A stretch of 64,000 nt of DNA from a virus, in the IMG/VR virus record IMGVR_UViG_3300017786_003484, positions 1 through 64,000 of that record; one strand, written 5' to 3'. A program made the translations under genes and the position numbers. Numbering within the stretch: position 1 is the first letter of the stretch; every line of letters starts with the position of its first letter. Under the pieces are notes generated by a model. The model searched no databases and was not told the origin of the DNA. It saw nothing but the letters and a program-made list of their open reading frames with translations. Positions 27,408 through 35,872 of the stretch are shown piece after piece.

Positions 27408-29591
27408 TTATGCCCTTGTAGGTGTATTTGGCGGATTATTTTCGCCAGTATGAGGATTTCCATGTTTATTTTGTAATGATGCAACTTGTGTTATAGTAGA
27501 ACCAGGAGGTATTTTTCCTGTGTTTAAAAAGTAGCTTCTTTCGTACTGTGCTCGTTGTAATTTGTTAGGAGGAAGGTACTTTGATTGTAGTCTTTTACCA
27601 GTAGATGGCCCATTGCCCAAATCAGTTTTCCATTGGTCGTTTTGTGGTTGTCTTGCTCTTTTCTTTTGTACACTTTTAAAGTCAGCAGTAACTCCTTCGT
27701 TCATAAGTTCACTTGCACTTTTCTGAGCTCCTTGTACTTCGCCTGTTATTGCATATTTTGCTTCTGAGTTACGTTGAGTAGCATTTGGTGTATAATACGC
27801 ATTTGCCCATATAGTTGCAATATCTTTAGGTTGAGGTCTGCCATCACCACTTGCTTTTCCGCTATCTACTAATTGATCTGCCATTTTATAAGCATTACCT
27901 GGATTTCCAAAAGAAGCCATACACAATGCATCAAACATTGTTTGTGTAATACAAACTGTGTCTTTACCAATCCTCTTAATTAGACGGCGCCTTAGAGGAG
28001 GAGTCATATGTCTATCAATAATTTGTCTACTTGCAATTCTTGCTTCTGCTTCACTTGGTCCATCAACTAGTGCTTGTTTTATACTTGCATCTAGTTTGCT
28101 TGCAGAGTTTTGTGGTCCCCAGATATCAACTCTAGTTCCATATCCAACACTATATCCTTGAAAATCTGCATACATCATTCCTCTATATGCTTCTCTACTT
28201 TTCATCATATTAAATGCTTTTTCACTCATTACTGCTCCTTTTAAACTTAAAGGAGGCATACAAGAAACAGCATCAGCAGTCAATGGAATTCCTGTTTGTT
28301 GAGAAACTAGTTCTCCTTCAGCATTTGCAACAGGCAACAATGATTCATAACTTTCTGGAGCTGGAACTACTGTAGGACTACCAGGAACACTTGCTAAAAC
28401 TGCTTCGGGTGAGTTTGGACTTAACGTTCCAACTGGCAATGTAATTTTTTCACCAACTTCGAACTTTCCGTGTCCTGCCCAAGGCTCATGCTCTGGTACT
28501 CTAGCAGATACACTTTCTCCTACTAGTTCATTTACAATATGATTATGTACTTCGGGCTTAGTTGCCTTTGCCGCAACAGGTCCGTTCATATCAATTCTTT
28601 TTGCAGTTTCTTTATAAACTGCCGCTACATTGACATCCATTCCTGCTAGTGATGTTTGAAATAGCCCTTGACCAGCTGTAACATTATAACTCTGTCCTGT
28701 TTCAATTTTAGTGTTTTCTTTTGACTTCACGTTAATATCTTTGACTGCTTCTATATTAATATTTTTACCGGCATGCATATTAATATTCTCTTCTGCATGA
28801 AAAGATATGTCCTTCTGTGAGTACACATCAATGTTTCCTTCTTCGTCTAATTCTATCCAAGCAGTACCTTTTGCATTAATAATGTTAATATACCCGCCCT
28901 CTTCGTGCATCTGTATTTGGTGCCCACTAGAAGTACGAAAACGTATTTGTCCGTCGAGTCCTTCTTCTCCGTCGTCTAACATAAGACTATGCTGATTAGG
29001 AGTTAATATACCATATGCTAATCCAGGATGGCTTGAAGCATTTCTAAAAGGACCAGCATTAGTTTGACCTCTTCTTAAATCTTTATCAATTCCTTGTTCA
29101 CTTAATCTAAAACTAGCAGGGTGTTCAGGCCTACGCATGATATTTTTATCTGAAACATTCCATCTATTTCTATCGCCAATTGGCCTTACTAAACCTTCGT
29201 GTGTGGCTCCTGACGCAACTCCTGGCAATGCATGTGTTTTATCGTCATGTGGTACACATGCCCACCATACGCCTAAGTTTTTATCTCCATTAATAAAAGA
29301 GCATATTACAAACACATTTAAGTCTGGTGGAACATGCCATATACCATAGGCTCTATCTGTTTCTTCATAATCAACTGAACCTTTAACTGGCTTCTCTGCT
29401 TGGTGGTTTGTTGATCCAGCAAAAGGAGGACAATACTTTACTCTTCTCCAATGATCTGGATTATTTTCATCTCCGAGAAACTCTTTGATATAAACTTCAA
29501 GTACACCCATGCCATAGGGGTCTGCATTGTTTTTAATTTTACCAAGATACACTCCTGTAAAACTTTCTAAATCATATGGTCCTGTTGACAT
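27408..29591 (-). CDS. 5: Baseplate hub spike with C-terminal lysozyme domain (gp5-like)
   Basis: The tail-spike of the baseplate hub. Residues 10-110 form an OB-fold-like domain (TGVYLGKIKNNADPYGMGVLEVYIKEF). Residues about 200-310 form a VgrG/gp5-type beta-helix with the octad-like repeats DVYSQKDISFHAEENINMHA and GKNINIEAVKDINVKS. A lysozyme-like domain starts near 455, with E467, D476 and S481 in SREAYRGMMYADFQGYSVGYGT aligning with E11, D20 and T26 of T4 lysozyme. Unlike T4 gp5 (OB, lysozyme, helix), the lysozyme lies after the helix. Length 727 against 575 in T4. It should digest peptidoglycan at DNA injection. Starts 1 nt after the hub gene stop. Confidence 0.85.
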   Translation of the reverse strand: MSTGPYDLESFTGVYLGKIKNNADPYGMGVLEVYIKEFLGDENNPDHWRRVKYCPPFAGSTNHQAEKPVKGSVDYEETDRAYGIWHVPPDLNVFVICSFINGDKNLGVWWACVPHDDKTHALPGVASGATHEGLVRPIGDRNRWNVSDKNIMRRPEHPASFRLSEQGIDKDLRRGQTNAGPFRNASSHPGLAYGILTPNQHSLMLDDGEEGLDGQIRFRTSSGHQIQMHEEGGYINIINAKGTAWIELDEEGNIDVYSQKDISFHAEENINMHAGKNINIEAVKDINVKSKENTKIETGQSYNVTAGQGLFQTSLAGMDVNVAAVYKETAKRIDMNGPVAAKATKPEVHNHIVNELVGESVSARVPEHEPWAGHGKFEVGEKITLPVGTLSPNSPEAVLASVPGSPTVVPAPESYESLLPVANAEGELVSQQTGIPLTADAVSCMPPLSLKGAVMSEKAFNMMKSREAYRGMMYADFQGYSVGYGTRVDIWGPQNSASKLDASIKQALVDGPSEAEARIASRQIIDRHMTPPLRRRLIKRIGKDTVCITQTMFDALCMASFGNPGNAYKMADQLVDSGKASGDGRPQPKDIATIWANAYYTPNATQRNSEAKYAITGEVQGAQKSASELMNEGVTADFKSVQKKRARQPQNDQWKTDLGNGPSTGKRLQSKYLPPNKLQRAQYERSYFLNTGKIPPGSTITQVASLQNKHGNPHTGENNPPNTPTRA

Positions 29592-29592
29592 A

Positions 29593-31683
29593 TTATACTC
29601 CTGCTTTTCCTGCTTCGTTTGCTTTTTTAAACTTTACATTTCTTTCTTTTTTGATCTTCTTCTGCATTGCTTCTTTTGCTTTTTGTCCTAAAAGAGGATC
29701 TTTTGTTCCTTTTAACTTTGATGTAAACTTTCCACCTGTAAATGTATGTACAGTTGAAAAAATCCTATATACACCCGTAATCAAATCTTCTTTGTCTAGG
29801 TCCATAAGGTCTTTGTCGTTTCTATCTGCACTTGGTACTCCGACTTCTAAGTAGACTGAATTATCTACATTTTGCCCAGCTGTTTTTGCTAAGTGTTCTT
29901 TTAGTGCTTCCTTGTAGTTTCCTATATTTTCGATATAAAAATTTATGTCATCTTGTACTGGTGCTTTTCCTTCTACTCCTGCTGGTGTTTGGTGTAGCCA
30001 AAACGGATCTCCTAAAACATCAAAATCTAATGTTATTAAATCTCCACTACCTGCACTTGCACCAGCATGTAATTGTTTAAACAAATGTTTTGAAACAAAC
30101 TCTGCTCTTTTGCCTTCTGATTGTGTATCTTTTGTTTTACCTTGTGTATTAGTTGGAGTAAACATAGTCTTATAGATATTTGCTTCTTTTTCTTGTGCTT
30201 TATTTACATCAGGTTCTGTTAAATCTTCAGCAAATCTAAAAGGAGCAAGTTTTTCATCTTGTATTCTTTTTATTGTCGCTTCATCTCTTCTTTTATTTTC
30301 AGCATTTTGTTTTCTTGCAACTTCTCTTAATTCCTTGGCTGATGGTTTGTTCTTTGTAGTTTTTGCTTGTGGAACAGAAAGGTCATTAATTATTGACAGA
30401 GGAATTCTCCAAAGGTTATTAAACTTAAGATCTAAGTTTAATATTTCAGTATTTTCTCCTGAATAAATCCACTTATATGCTTTTCTAATAAGTCCGTTTT
30501 CAATATAATCATCAATCCTAGCAGATACATCATCTATAGATGAAGTCTGTTCTAATTCATTAGGATCCATAAGATCTTTGGCTAAAGCCCTTGCACCTAC
30601 AAATACTTCTACATCTACTGCTTCTTTCATTCGTTTAGCATCAAATGAATCTTTGCCTTGTACAGTAACTCCTGTAACAACTAATATTGACTTCTTTAAC
30701 TTTTTAAGAGACTCTGGTTTTGGTTTTACACTTTCTTGGTCAAATGCATCATTTGTTAAATATTTTACAAGCTCTGGCGAAGTGCCAAACATTTGATGTA
30801 TAAACCCTTGTATTGTTTCTCCTGGTGCTAGTGCAATATTACCATCCGTAAATATACTCATAAAAAAGCCTTCGCTTTTTGTTGCAATTAGTTTTGAATC
30901 AAAATCAAATTTTAATTTCTTTAGTGTGTCGCAAACATAAAATTTATAGGTGTCTGCTTTTTCTTGTATTCCGTCTTTAACTAATTCTTTTTGGTACTTG
31001 TTTAATCCAGTTTCTAATCTTGTAATAAGACCTTGTATATTATTCTGTTTACTATTATCATTGTCTTTGTCGACAGATACACCTTTTTCTATTTTCAACA
31101 CTTCTGTATTACTAGAAGAACCTAAGTTTGTTACTAGTTGTAAACTATATGTTGAACCTCTTAAATCTAGACTCATTTCTAAATCAGTAATTGTAACATA
31201 CCATTTATAGACCATTTCGTTACCTAATCCATCTTTGCATATAACTGGCATGTCGTTTTCGTAACCCTTGAAGTTTACTTCTAATAAAAATATTGCTTCT
31301 TGAGAATTAGGATAGTTAAACGATCTTGCAGACTTTGCAATCATCTCTGGTAGTTTAGCACCCAAAGGTTCAGTTATTCCCATTTTAAATGTATGATCTA
31401 TTGCAGACATATAAAAGGGTTGTGGGTGTCCAGGATTAGCTGTTGTTATTTCAAGCGATTCTAATACAATCGAACCAACTGATGCCGAGTCTAATACTTT
31501 AATCCCTCTTCCGTGATTAAATGATCTTTCTTTTATTTTAAGTGTTCTTTCGTCGCTGGGCATCATAGTTAACACTATATTATAGGTATAACTAGGATAT
31601 GCTAATAAAGGATTATCTCCTACTTCACTAGCAAGTTTTGGAGGAGCTTGAATTGACTCAGGTGCAAGTTTCGCTATGGCCAT
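29593..31683 (-). CDS. Baseplate hub protein, gp27-like candidate
   Basis: A 696-residue protein directly upstream of the gp5-like gene, where the (gp27)3-(gp5)3 hub partner would be expected. It has hub-like beta segments at the amino end (YPSYTYNIVLTMM, GSIVLESLEITTANPG) and, near the end, GVYRIFSTVHTFTGGKFTSKL, the type of strand found at the end of tube-like hub domains. A charged middle section (KELREVARKQNAENKRRDE, about 465-500) looks like a coiled coil. It is much longer than T4 gp27 (391). The identification rests on position and this carboxy segment. Confidence 0.55.
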   Translation of the reverse strand: MAIAKLAPESIQAPPKLASEVGDNPLLAYPSYTYNIVLTMMPSDERTLKIKERSFNHGRGIKVLDSASVGSIVLESLEITTANPGHPQPFYMSAIDHTFKMGITEPLGAKLPEMIAKSARSFNYPNSQEAIFLLEVNFKGYENDMPVICKDGLGNEMVYKWYVTITDLEMSLDLRGSTYSLQLVTNLGSSSNTEVLKIEKGVSVDKDNDNSKQNNIQGLITRLETGLNKYQKELVKDGIQEKADTYKFYVCDTLKKLKFDFDSKLIATKSEGFFMSIFTDGNIALAPGETIQGFIHQMFGTSPELVKYLTNDAFDQESVKPKPESLKKLKKSILVVTGVTVQGKDSFDAKRMKEAVDVEVFVGARALAKDLMDPNELEQTSSIDDVSARIDDYIENGLIRKAYKWIYSGENTEILNLDLKFNNLWRIPLSIINDLSVPQAKTTKNKPSAKELREVARKQNAENKRRDEATIKRIQDEKLAPFRFAEDLTEPDVNKAQEKEANIYKTMFTPTNTQGKTKDTQSEGKRAEFVSKHLFKQLHAGASAGSGDLITLDFDVLGDPFWLHQTPAGVEGKAPVQDDINFYIENIGNYKEALKEHLAKTAGQNVDNSVYLEVGVPSADRNDKDLMDLDKEDLITGVYRIFSTVHTFTGGKFTSKLKGTKDPLLGQKAKEAMQKKIKKERNVKFKKANEAGKAGV

Positions 31684-31684
31684 T

Positions 31685-31975
31685 TTAAATTCCGTCTGTG
31701 CTAGTAAGTACCTCTAGTACTGTTCCAGCTTTTAAATCTCTAATAGGATCAACAAGTGCATTTCTATTGAGCATTGCAATAGTCCACCAATACTTACTGT
31801 TACCATATAAATCATAACTTAGTTTGTCTGGTCTATGTGCCTGAGCTGGTGTAACTATATGTTGTTGGGTTTCGGTCCCAGGTGATACTAAATCGTCGAC
31901 TGTCTGTGCATTATAGATATCTAAGAAAAAGTCTTTAACTTTTGTATTTCCGTAATGTGCTTTGCCTGTTGCCAT
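31685..31975 (-). CDS. 53: Baseplate wedge protein gp53-like (LysM-like domain)
   Basis: A 96-residue protein whose second half, HRPDKLSYDLYGNSKYWWTI followed by AMLNRNALVDPIRDLKAGTVL, has the LysM-like pattern of gp53 proteins of myovirus baseplates. It encodes a structural connector of wedge to hub. Its stop and the next start overlap, and it lies between the tube-cap-like and hub genes. T4 gp53 is longer (196), so this is a minimal version. Confidence 0.75.
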   Translation of the reverse strand: MATGKAHYGNTKVKDFFLDIYNAQTVDDLVSPGTETQQHIVTPAQAHRPDKLSYDLYGNSKYWWTIAMLNRNALVDPIRDLKAGTVLEVLTSTDGI

Positions 31976-32574
31976 TAAATATATCCTTTGCCTAATAGTT
32001 TACCTGATGCAAAATCCTCTAACTTAAAGTCTTTAACTACTTCAAGTGGGCTAAGTTGAACAAGTAATGTTACGGAGATATCAAATAATACAGGTACTGT
32101 CTGAAATCCATCTGCCATGCTTACTGTAATGTAATCTACGTCCTGTGGATAATCAAAAGAAAACGATTGTACTACAACTGGTGTATTATTATAAAGCCCG
32201 TAAGCATTTAGTCTTCCAATTGGAGGAGGCGTTCCTCTTGTTTCTTTTTCTTGTTTTCTACCATAAAACATCATAGTAGATGTTCTTAACAAATGTATTG
32301 CATTTAATGCTCTGCGTCCTTCTTTTTCATCTCTACTAACAAAAGGTCCACTAATTGATATTGAAGGAACTTTTCTATTACCAAACGCACTTGGTTGATA
32401 ATTTGTATGTTGTAATTCAATAGTATTATAGTTAACTTCAATAGATTGTGTTATTCTCGGAGTATAGTCCCATTCAATAATATTAGTGTTAAAAGCCGCA
32501 TTATCCGAAGTTGGTGTAACTTCAGGCTTTAGTGCTTTAAACGATAATTTTACTTTATCCGCAACTTGAGCCAT
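31975..32574 (-). CDS. Baseplate-tail tube junction protein (gp48/gp54-like)
   Basis: A 199-residue beta-rich protein with PRITQSIEVNYNTIELQHTN, ISISGPFVSRDEKEGRRALN, AIHLLRTSTMMFYG and SFSFDYPQDVDYITV. The AIHFLR..MFYG and GxPPPxxxxNAYG pattern is familiar from proteins that cap the baseplate hub and initiate tail tube growth (gp48 and gp54 in T4, which themselves are tube-like). I cannot decide between gp48 and gp54. It sits between the nucleotidyltransferase and gp53 in the baseplate operon. Confidence 0.6.
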   Translation of the reverse strand: MAQVADKVKLSFKALKPEVTPTSDNAAFNTNIIEWDYTPRITQSIEVNYNTIELQHTNYQPSAFGNRKVPSISISGPFVSRDEKEGRRALNAIHLLRTSTMMFYGRKQEKETRGTPPPIGRLNAYGLYNNTPVVVQSFSFDYPQDVDYITVSMADGFQTVPVLFDISVTLLVQLSPLEVVKDFKLEDFASGKLLGKGYI

Positions 32575-32575
32575 G

Positions 32576-33226
32576 TTATGTTAGCCTCCTGCTAAAAATA
32601 CTAAGGATCTTTTTCTGTAAACCTTCGTCTGCGTTTGGGTATAGATCTTTTACAATTCTTTCTTGTTCCTCTGTACTTCCGCTTGCAAACATACTTCTAA
32701 TCTCTGATGCACTTCCTGCTGTTTGCCCTGCAACTGTAAACTTATAATCTTTAACAGGATATATGTACCCATGTCCAGGGCGTTCTGTTCCTTCACCTTT
32801 GTCGTTTGTAAAAGGTTTCATCTTACCACCTGTGTACTTTTGAAAATAAGAAGGCGAACCATTTTTTAATGGTGTGAACTGAAATCTAGGATCTTCTTGC
32901 ATATCCTTTGATCCTACTCCAAATACCATAACATCTGTGTTAGGATCAAGACCTAATGCAGTTGGTAATATCTTTGGATTATAAGGAACCGGTTCTTCAA
33001 TAACCTGGCTTGGATTAATACCCGTTGCTTGTATCATTGCTTTTTTCTCGTCAAAAGAAAAAGGACTCTTATTCGGCTCTACTTTGCCGCTAGAAGCGAT
33101 ATAAGTATTGTTAATGCCAAACTTAGACGCTAGTTCTTTATATGCAGAAGCATGTCCATGATGGAACGGATGAAACCTTCCACCATAAATGGCAATTACT
33201 TGGGGTTGCAAATCACTAATTTTCAT
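32576..33226 (-). CDS. Cytidylyltransferase-like nucleotidyltransferase
   Basis: A HxGH-type nucleotidyltransferase: YGGRFHPFHHGHASAYKELA places HHGH at residues 22-25, with ATP/CTP-binding residues. The family carboxy signature equivalent to ISSTxxR appears as SASEIRSMFASG near 176-187. Members join NMP to a small phosphate-containing substrate (for example FAD, NAD or CDP-alcohol synthesis). It is the first gene of the baseplate operon, one base upstream of the tube-cap gene, preceded by GGAG and a TAAATA element. In marine T4-like phages such genes recur beside baseplate genes. The reason is unknown. Confidence 0.8.
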   Translation of the reverse strand: MKISDLQPQVIAIYGGRFHPFHHGHASAYKELASKFGINNTYIASSGKVEPNKSPFSFDEKKAMIQATGINPSQVIEEPVPYNPKILPTALGLDPNTDVMVFGVGSKDMQEDPRFQFTPLKNGSPSYFQKYTGGKMKPFTNDKGEGTERPGHGYIYPVKDYKFTVAGQTAGSASEIRSMFASGSTEEQERIVKDLYPNADEGLQKKILSIFSRRLT

Positions 33227-33245
33227 GTTATAATATCTCCAACTA

Positions 33246-33251
33246 TATTTA
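33246..33251 (-). promoter_or_regulatory. T4-type late promoter for the baseplate operon
   Basis: GGTAAATATAG on the minus strand, 20 nt before the ATG at 33226 with a TTGGAG ribosome site between. It lies in the divergent gap shared with the sigma70 promoter of gene 55. Confidence 0.55.
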
Positions 33252-33280
33252 CCGTTTTTATAAAGTGGGTAGATAACCTA

Positions 33281-33309
33281 TTGACAATAAGAACAATATT
33301 TGCTATACT
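33281..33309 (+). promoter_or_regulatory. Host sigma70-type promoter TTGACA-N17-TATACT
   Basis: A perfect -35 hexamer TTGACA (33281-33286), a 17-nt spacer and a TATACT -10 box (33304-33309, one mismatch to TATAAT), 20 nt before the gp55 ATG. It should be read by host RNA polymerase and drive the gp55-MazG-gp47-gp46 block early or mid infection. Confidence 0.8.
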
Positions 33310-33329
33310 AATGAAAATAAGGAATTAAT

Positions 33330-34298
33330 ATGACAACTAATCTAAAAAACGTATACTTAAAGAATAAAGACTTACTTCTTCAGATCCATAAAAGCAAACT
33401 TCAGTTTTGCTGGAAAGAAGATAGGAAATATGGTGATTATGATATCATTTTGCATGACCTAAAACATTTCCATAATCGCAAGACTATAGCATTTCCGGAA
33501 GGAGCTCTTAACATTGCAAAGGCTACTCGAGCCAAAAGATTTGCAGAAGCACTTCATAAAGAGGCTATTAAGCAATGGGAAGAAGAAGGAAAACGTCCTA
33601 GCAAGAAACCAAAAATGGATCAATTTATGGTACCAACAAAATCTATTTCTAACGATGAAATAGTGGTTAGGCTCATGGATTGGGATCATATTCCAGAAGA
33701 ACCAGGACGTAAGACTAATCCTAAAACACCTGCAGATTACAGAGCTAAAGTTAACTTTCCTCCTTTTAAACATTATGTTAAGGAAGACGGAGAGTGGAAA
33801 GAAGTAGTTCGTAGTCATTGGAAAGGTGATTTAGAAACTGGCCACTTTAGTATTGATCATGGAAAGATTACTAATAGGCTTGGCGCAATGTTTCTAAAAT
33901 TATGTGAACGTTATAGTTTACGAAGTAACTGGAGAGGATATAGTTATATTGACGAAATGAGAGGACAGGCTCTTATACAATTAACGCAGATTGCTTTACA
34001 ATTTGATGAGAGCAAGAGTCAAAACCCGTTTGCTTATTATACTGCCGCCGTAACTAATAGTTTTACTCGAGTATTAAATGTTGAAAAGAGACAACGTGAT
34101 ATACGTGACGATTTACTACAAGAAGCAGGGCAAACTCCAAGTTGGACCAGACAAGCAGAGCATATTGAAAAAGTAAAAGCAGAAGTTGAAAGAGCTCTTG
34201 CTTTAAAAGAAGCAGAGAAAGCAGAAAAAGAAAAAGAAGAAAAAGAACCATTATCAGAGATGATTGGACATAATAATCCGCCACCAGAATTTCAGTAA
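33330..34298 (+). CDS. 55: Late-transcription sigma factor gp55
   Basis: The phage-encoded sigma that directs host RNA polymerase to TATAAATA late promoters. The conserved block NWRGYSYIDEMRGQALIQL, FDESKSQNPFAYYTAAVTN, SFTRVLNVEKRQRDIRDDLL at about residues 208-272 matches T4 gp55 (sigma region 2 equivalent). Length 322 against 185 in T4: there is an amino-terminal extension of about 150 residues with basic segments. The end is Lys/Glu-rich and finishes GHNNPPPEFQ, possibly the clamp-binding or flap-binding tail. Preceded by AAGGA and a sigma70 promoter. Fits the TAAATA boxes found through this window. Confidence 0.9.
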   Translation: MTTNLKNVYLKNKDLLLQIHKSKLQFCWKEDRKYGDYDIILHDLKHFHNRKTIAFPEGALNIAKATRAKRFAEALHKEAIKQWEEEGKRPSKKPKMDQFMVPTKSISNDEIVVRLMDWDHIPEEPGRKTNPKTPADYRAKVNFPPFKHYVKEDGEWKEVVRSHWKGDLETGHFSIDHGKITNRLGAMFLKLCERYSLRSNWRGYSYIDEMRGQALIQLTQIALQFDESKSQNPFAYYTAAVTNSFTRVLNVEKRQRDIRDDLLQEAGQTPSWTRQAEHIEKVKAEVERALALKEAEKAEKEKEEKEPLSEMIGHNNPPPEFQ

Positions 34299-34308
34299 GG
34301 AGTAATAA

Positions 34309-34692
34309 ATGACAAATCCATTTGAAGACCAGGAACGTTTTATGTTAGCATGTGATCAAACTGTTGCAGAAGAAAACATTCCACAATACCAGCTATACCT
34401 TTCGTTAATTAACGAAGAAGCAAAGGAGTTAGTTGATGCAATTAAAGCCAGTGATAAACAGGAACAATTAGATGCCTTAATTGATATTCTTGTTGTTACA
34501 ATTGGCGCAATCCATTCTATGGGAGCCGATGGCGAAGGTGCTTGGAGCGAAGTAATGTCTACAAACTTTGCCAAAATTGATGAAGTAACTGGTAAAGTTA
34601 ATAAAAGAAGTGACGGTAAAATTCTTAAGCCAAAAGATTGGGAAAGCCCAAAATTGGAGCAATATTTACAAAGGAAACTCGAAGATGAATAG
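34309..34692 (+). CDS. MazG-like / phosphoribosyl-ATP pyrophosphohydrolase-like NTP pyrophosphatase
   Basis: All-alpha NTP pyrophosphatase superfamily: LINEEAKELVDAI has E36, E37 and E40, and EQLDALIDILV has D55 and D59, giving the EExxE...DxxxD metal-binding pattern. The 127-residue length fits a dimeric enzyme. These hydrolyse (d)NTPs, perhaps noncanonical nucleotides. A ppGpp role has been proposed for phage MazG but is debated. An AAGGAG site lies upstream. It is in the early operon with gp55 and the recombination genes. Confidence 0.8.
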   Translation: MTNPFEDQERFMLACDQTVAEENIPQYQLYLSLINEEAKELVDAIKASDKQEQLDALIDILVVTIGAIHSMGADGEGAWSEVMSTNFAKIDEVTGKVNKRSDGKILKPKDWESPKLEQYLQRKLEDE

Positions 34693-34843
34693 AGCATTAG
34701 AACGACTCGAATATAAACACAAAGTTCTTAAGAAACTTGTTGAGGGTGCAACAGGAGACCTTGTACAAAAACTAAAGAAAGAAAAACTTTTTATAAAAGA
34801 TCAGTTAGTTAGAGCTAGACAACAAGCAAAAGAAGTGTTATAA
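34685..34843 (+). CDS. Small DUF465/YdcH-like helical protein (52 aa)
   Basis: Opens at the ATG at 34685, overlapping the MazG-like stop. The sequence LEYKHKVLKKLVEGATGDLV followed by QKLKKEKLFIKDQLVRAR is one long helix hairpin with the K-L-KKEKL-x-KDQL pattern of YdcH/DUF465 proteins. Function of that family is unknown. Highly basic, so nucleic-acid contact is possible. Confidence 0.65.
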   Translation: MNRALERLEYKHKVLKKLVEGATGDLVQKLKKEKLFIKDQLVRARQQAKEVL

Positions 34844-34849
34844 TATAGA

Positions 34850-35872
34850 ATGAATCAACCTTTTAAGAAAGCCGCATATTTTACGGATATTCATTTTGGT
34901 TTAAGAAATAACAGTCGAGCTCATAATGATGACTGTGAAAACTTTATCAAGTGGTTTGTAGAAGAAGCTCACAAAGAAGGATGCGAAACTTGTATCTTTG
35001 GTGGCGATTGGCATAATAGCCGTAGTAATATTAATGTTAGTACACTTAATTATACTACCACAAATTTAGAATACTTGAGCCAAAACTTTGAAAATGTCTA
35101 TGTGATTATGGGCAATCATGACTTGGCTTATAGAGAAAAACGAGAAATTAATTCTCTGCCTTTTGGCGAATATTTGACAAATTTGCATATTATTAATGAA
35201 CTTACTACTATTGGTGACATGACTATTGTTCCTTGGTTAGTTGGTGAAGAATGGACAGAAATGAGAAATATACATTCTCGTTACATATTTGGACACTTTG
35301 AACTTCCTCGTTTTAAAATGAATGCTATGGTAGAGATGCCGGACCATGGAGGGCTAAATGGGGATCATTTTCCTAATCAGGAATTTGTATTCAGCGGACA
35401 CTTTCATAAGAGGCAAAGAAGAGGAAATGTAATCTACACAGGTAATGCTTTCCCTCATAATTTTGCTGATGCAGGTGATGACGAAAGAGGCATGATGATA
35501 CTTCCTTATGGTGGAGAGTATGTATTTAGACAGTGGCCAGATGCTCCTAAATTTAAAACTATGTCGTTGACACATGCAATTGACAACCATACACATTTGT
35601 TTGATCATACAACTTTTGCTCGTATTACTATTGATGTTGATATTAGTTACGAAGAAGCATCTTATATCAAAGAAAAGTGGTATAACGAATATGGAATGCG
35701 TGAATTATCTCTTATACCAAATGCTAAGGAAGAACATTCTAAAGAATGGGATGGCGGAGAAATTAAATTTGAAAGTGTTGATGCTATTGTTCTAAATCAA
35801 ATTCAATCTATTGATTCTGATGTAATAGATAGAAAATTATTAACAGAAATATACCAAGGATTGAATAAATGA
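34850..35872 (+). CDS. 47: Recombination endonuclease subunit gp47 (SbcD/Mre11-like)
   Basis: Metallophosphoesterase nuclease of the Mre11/SbcD family. The visible motifs are FTDIHFG (D-x-H, motif 1), FGGDWH (GDxx), VIMGNHDLA (GNHD), FGHFE and FSGHFHKRQ (GHxH). Length 340 matches T4 gp47. It forms the DNA-end processing complex with gp46, encoded directly downstream with a 4-nt overlap, and supports recombination-dependent replication and host DNA breakdown. There is no strong Shine-Dalgarno sequence before the ATG at 34850. Confidence 0.95.
   Translation: MNQPFKKAAYFTDIHFGLRNNSRAHNDDCENFIKWFVEEAHKEGCETCIFGGDWHNSRSNINVSTLNYTTTNLEYLSQNFENVYVIMGNHDLAYREKREINSLPFGEYLTNLHIINELTTIGDMTIVPWLVGEEWTEMRNIHSRYIFGHFELPRFKMNAMVEMPDHGGLNGDHFPNQEFVFSGHFHKRQRRGNVIYTGNAFPHNFADAGDDERGMMILPYGGEYVFRQWPDAPKFKTMSLTHAIDNHTHLFDHTTFARITIDVDISYEEASYIKEKWYNEYGMRELSLIPNAKEEHSKEWDGGEIKFESVDAIVLNQIQSIDSDVIDRKLLTEIYQGLNK

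Noticed and set aside
33281-33309. Considered whether the whole plus-strand block is foreign (host) DNA because of the host-type promoter
   Set aside because: The genes are classical phage gp55/gp46/gp47 with the same codon style and packing as neighbours.
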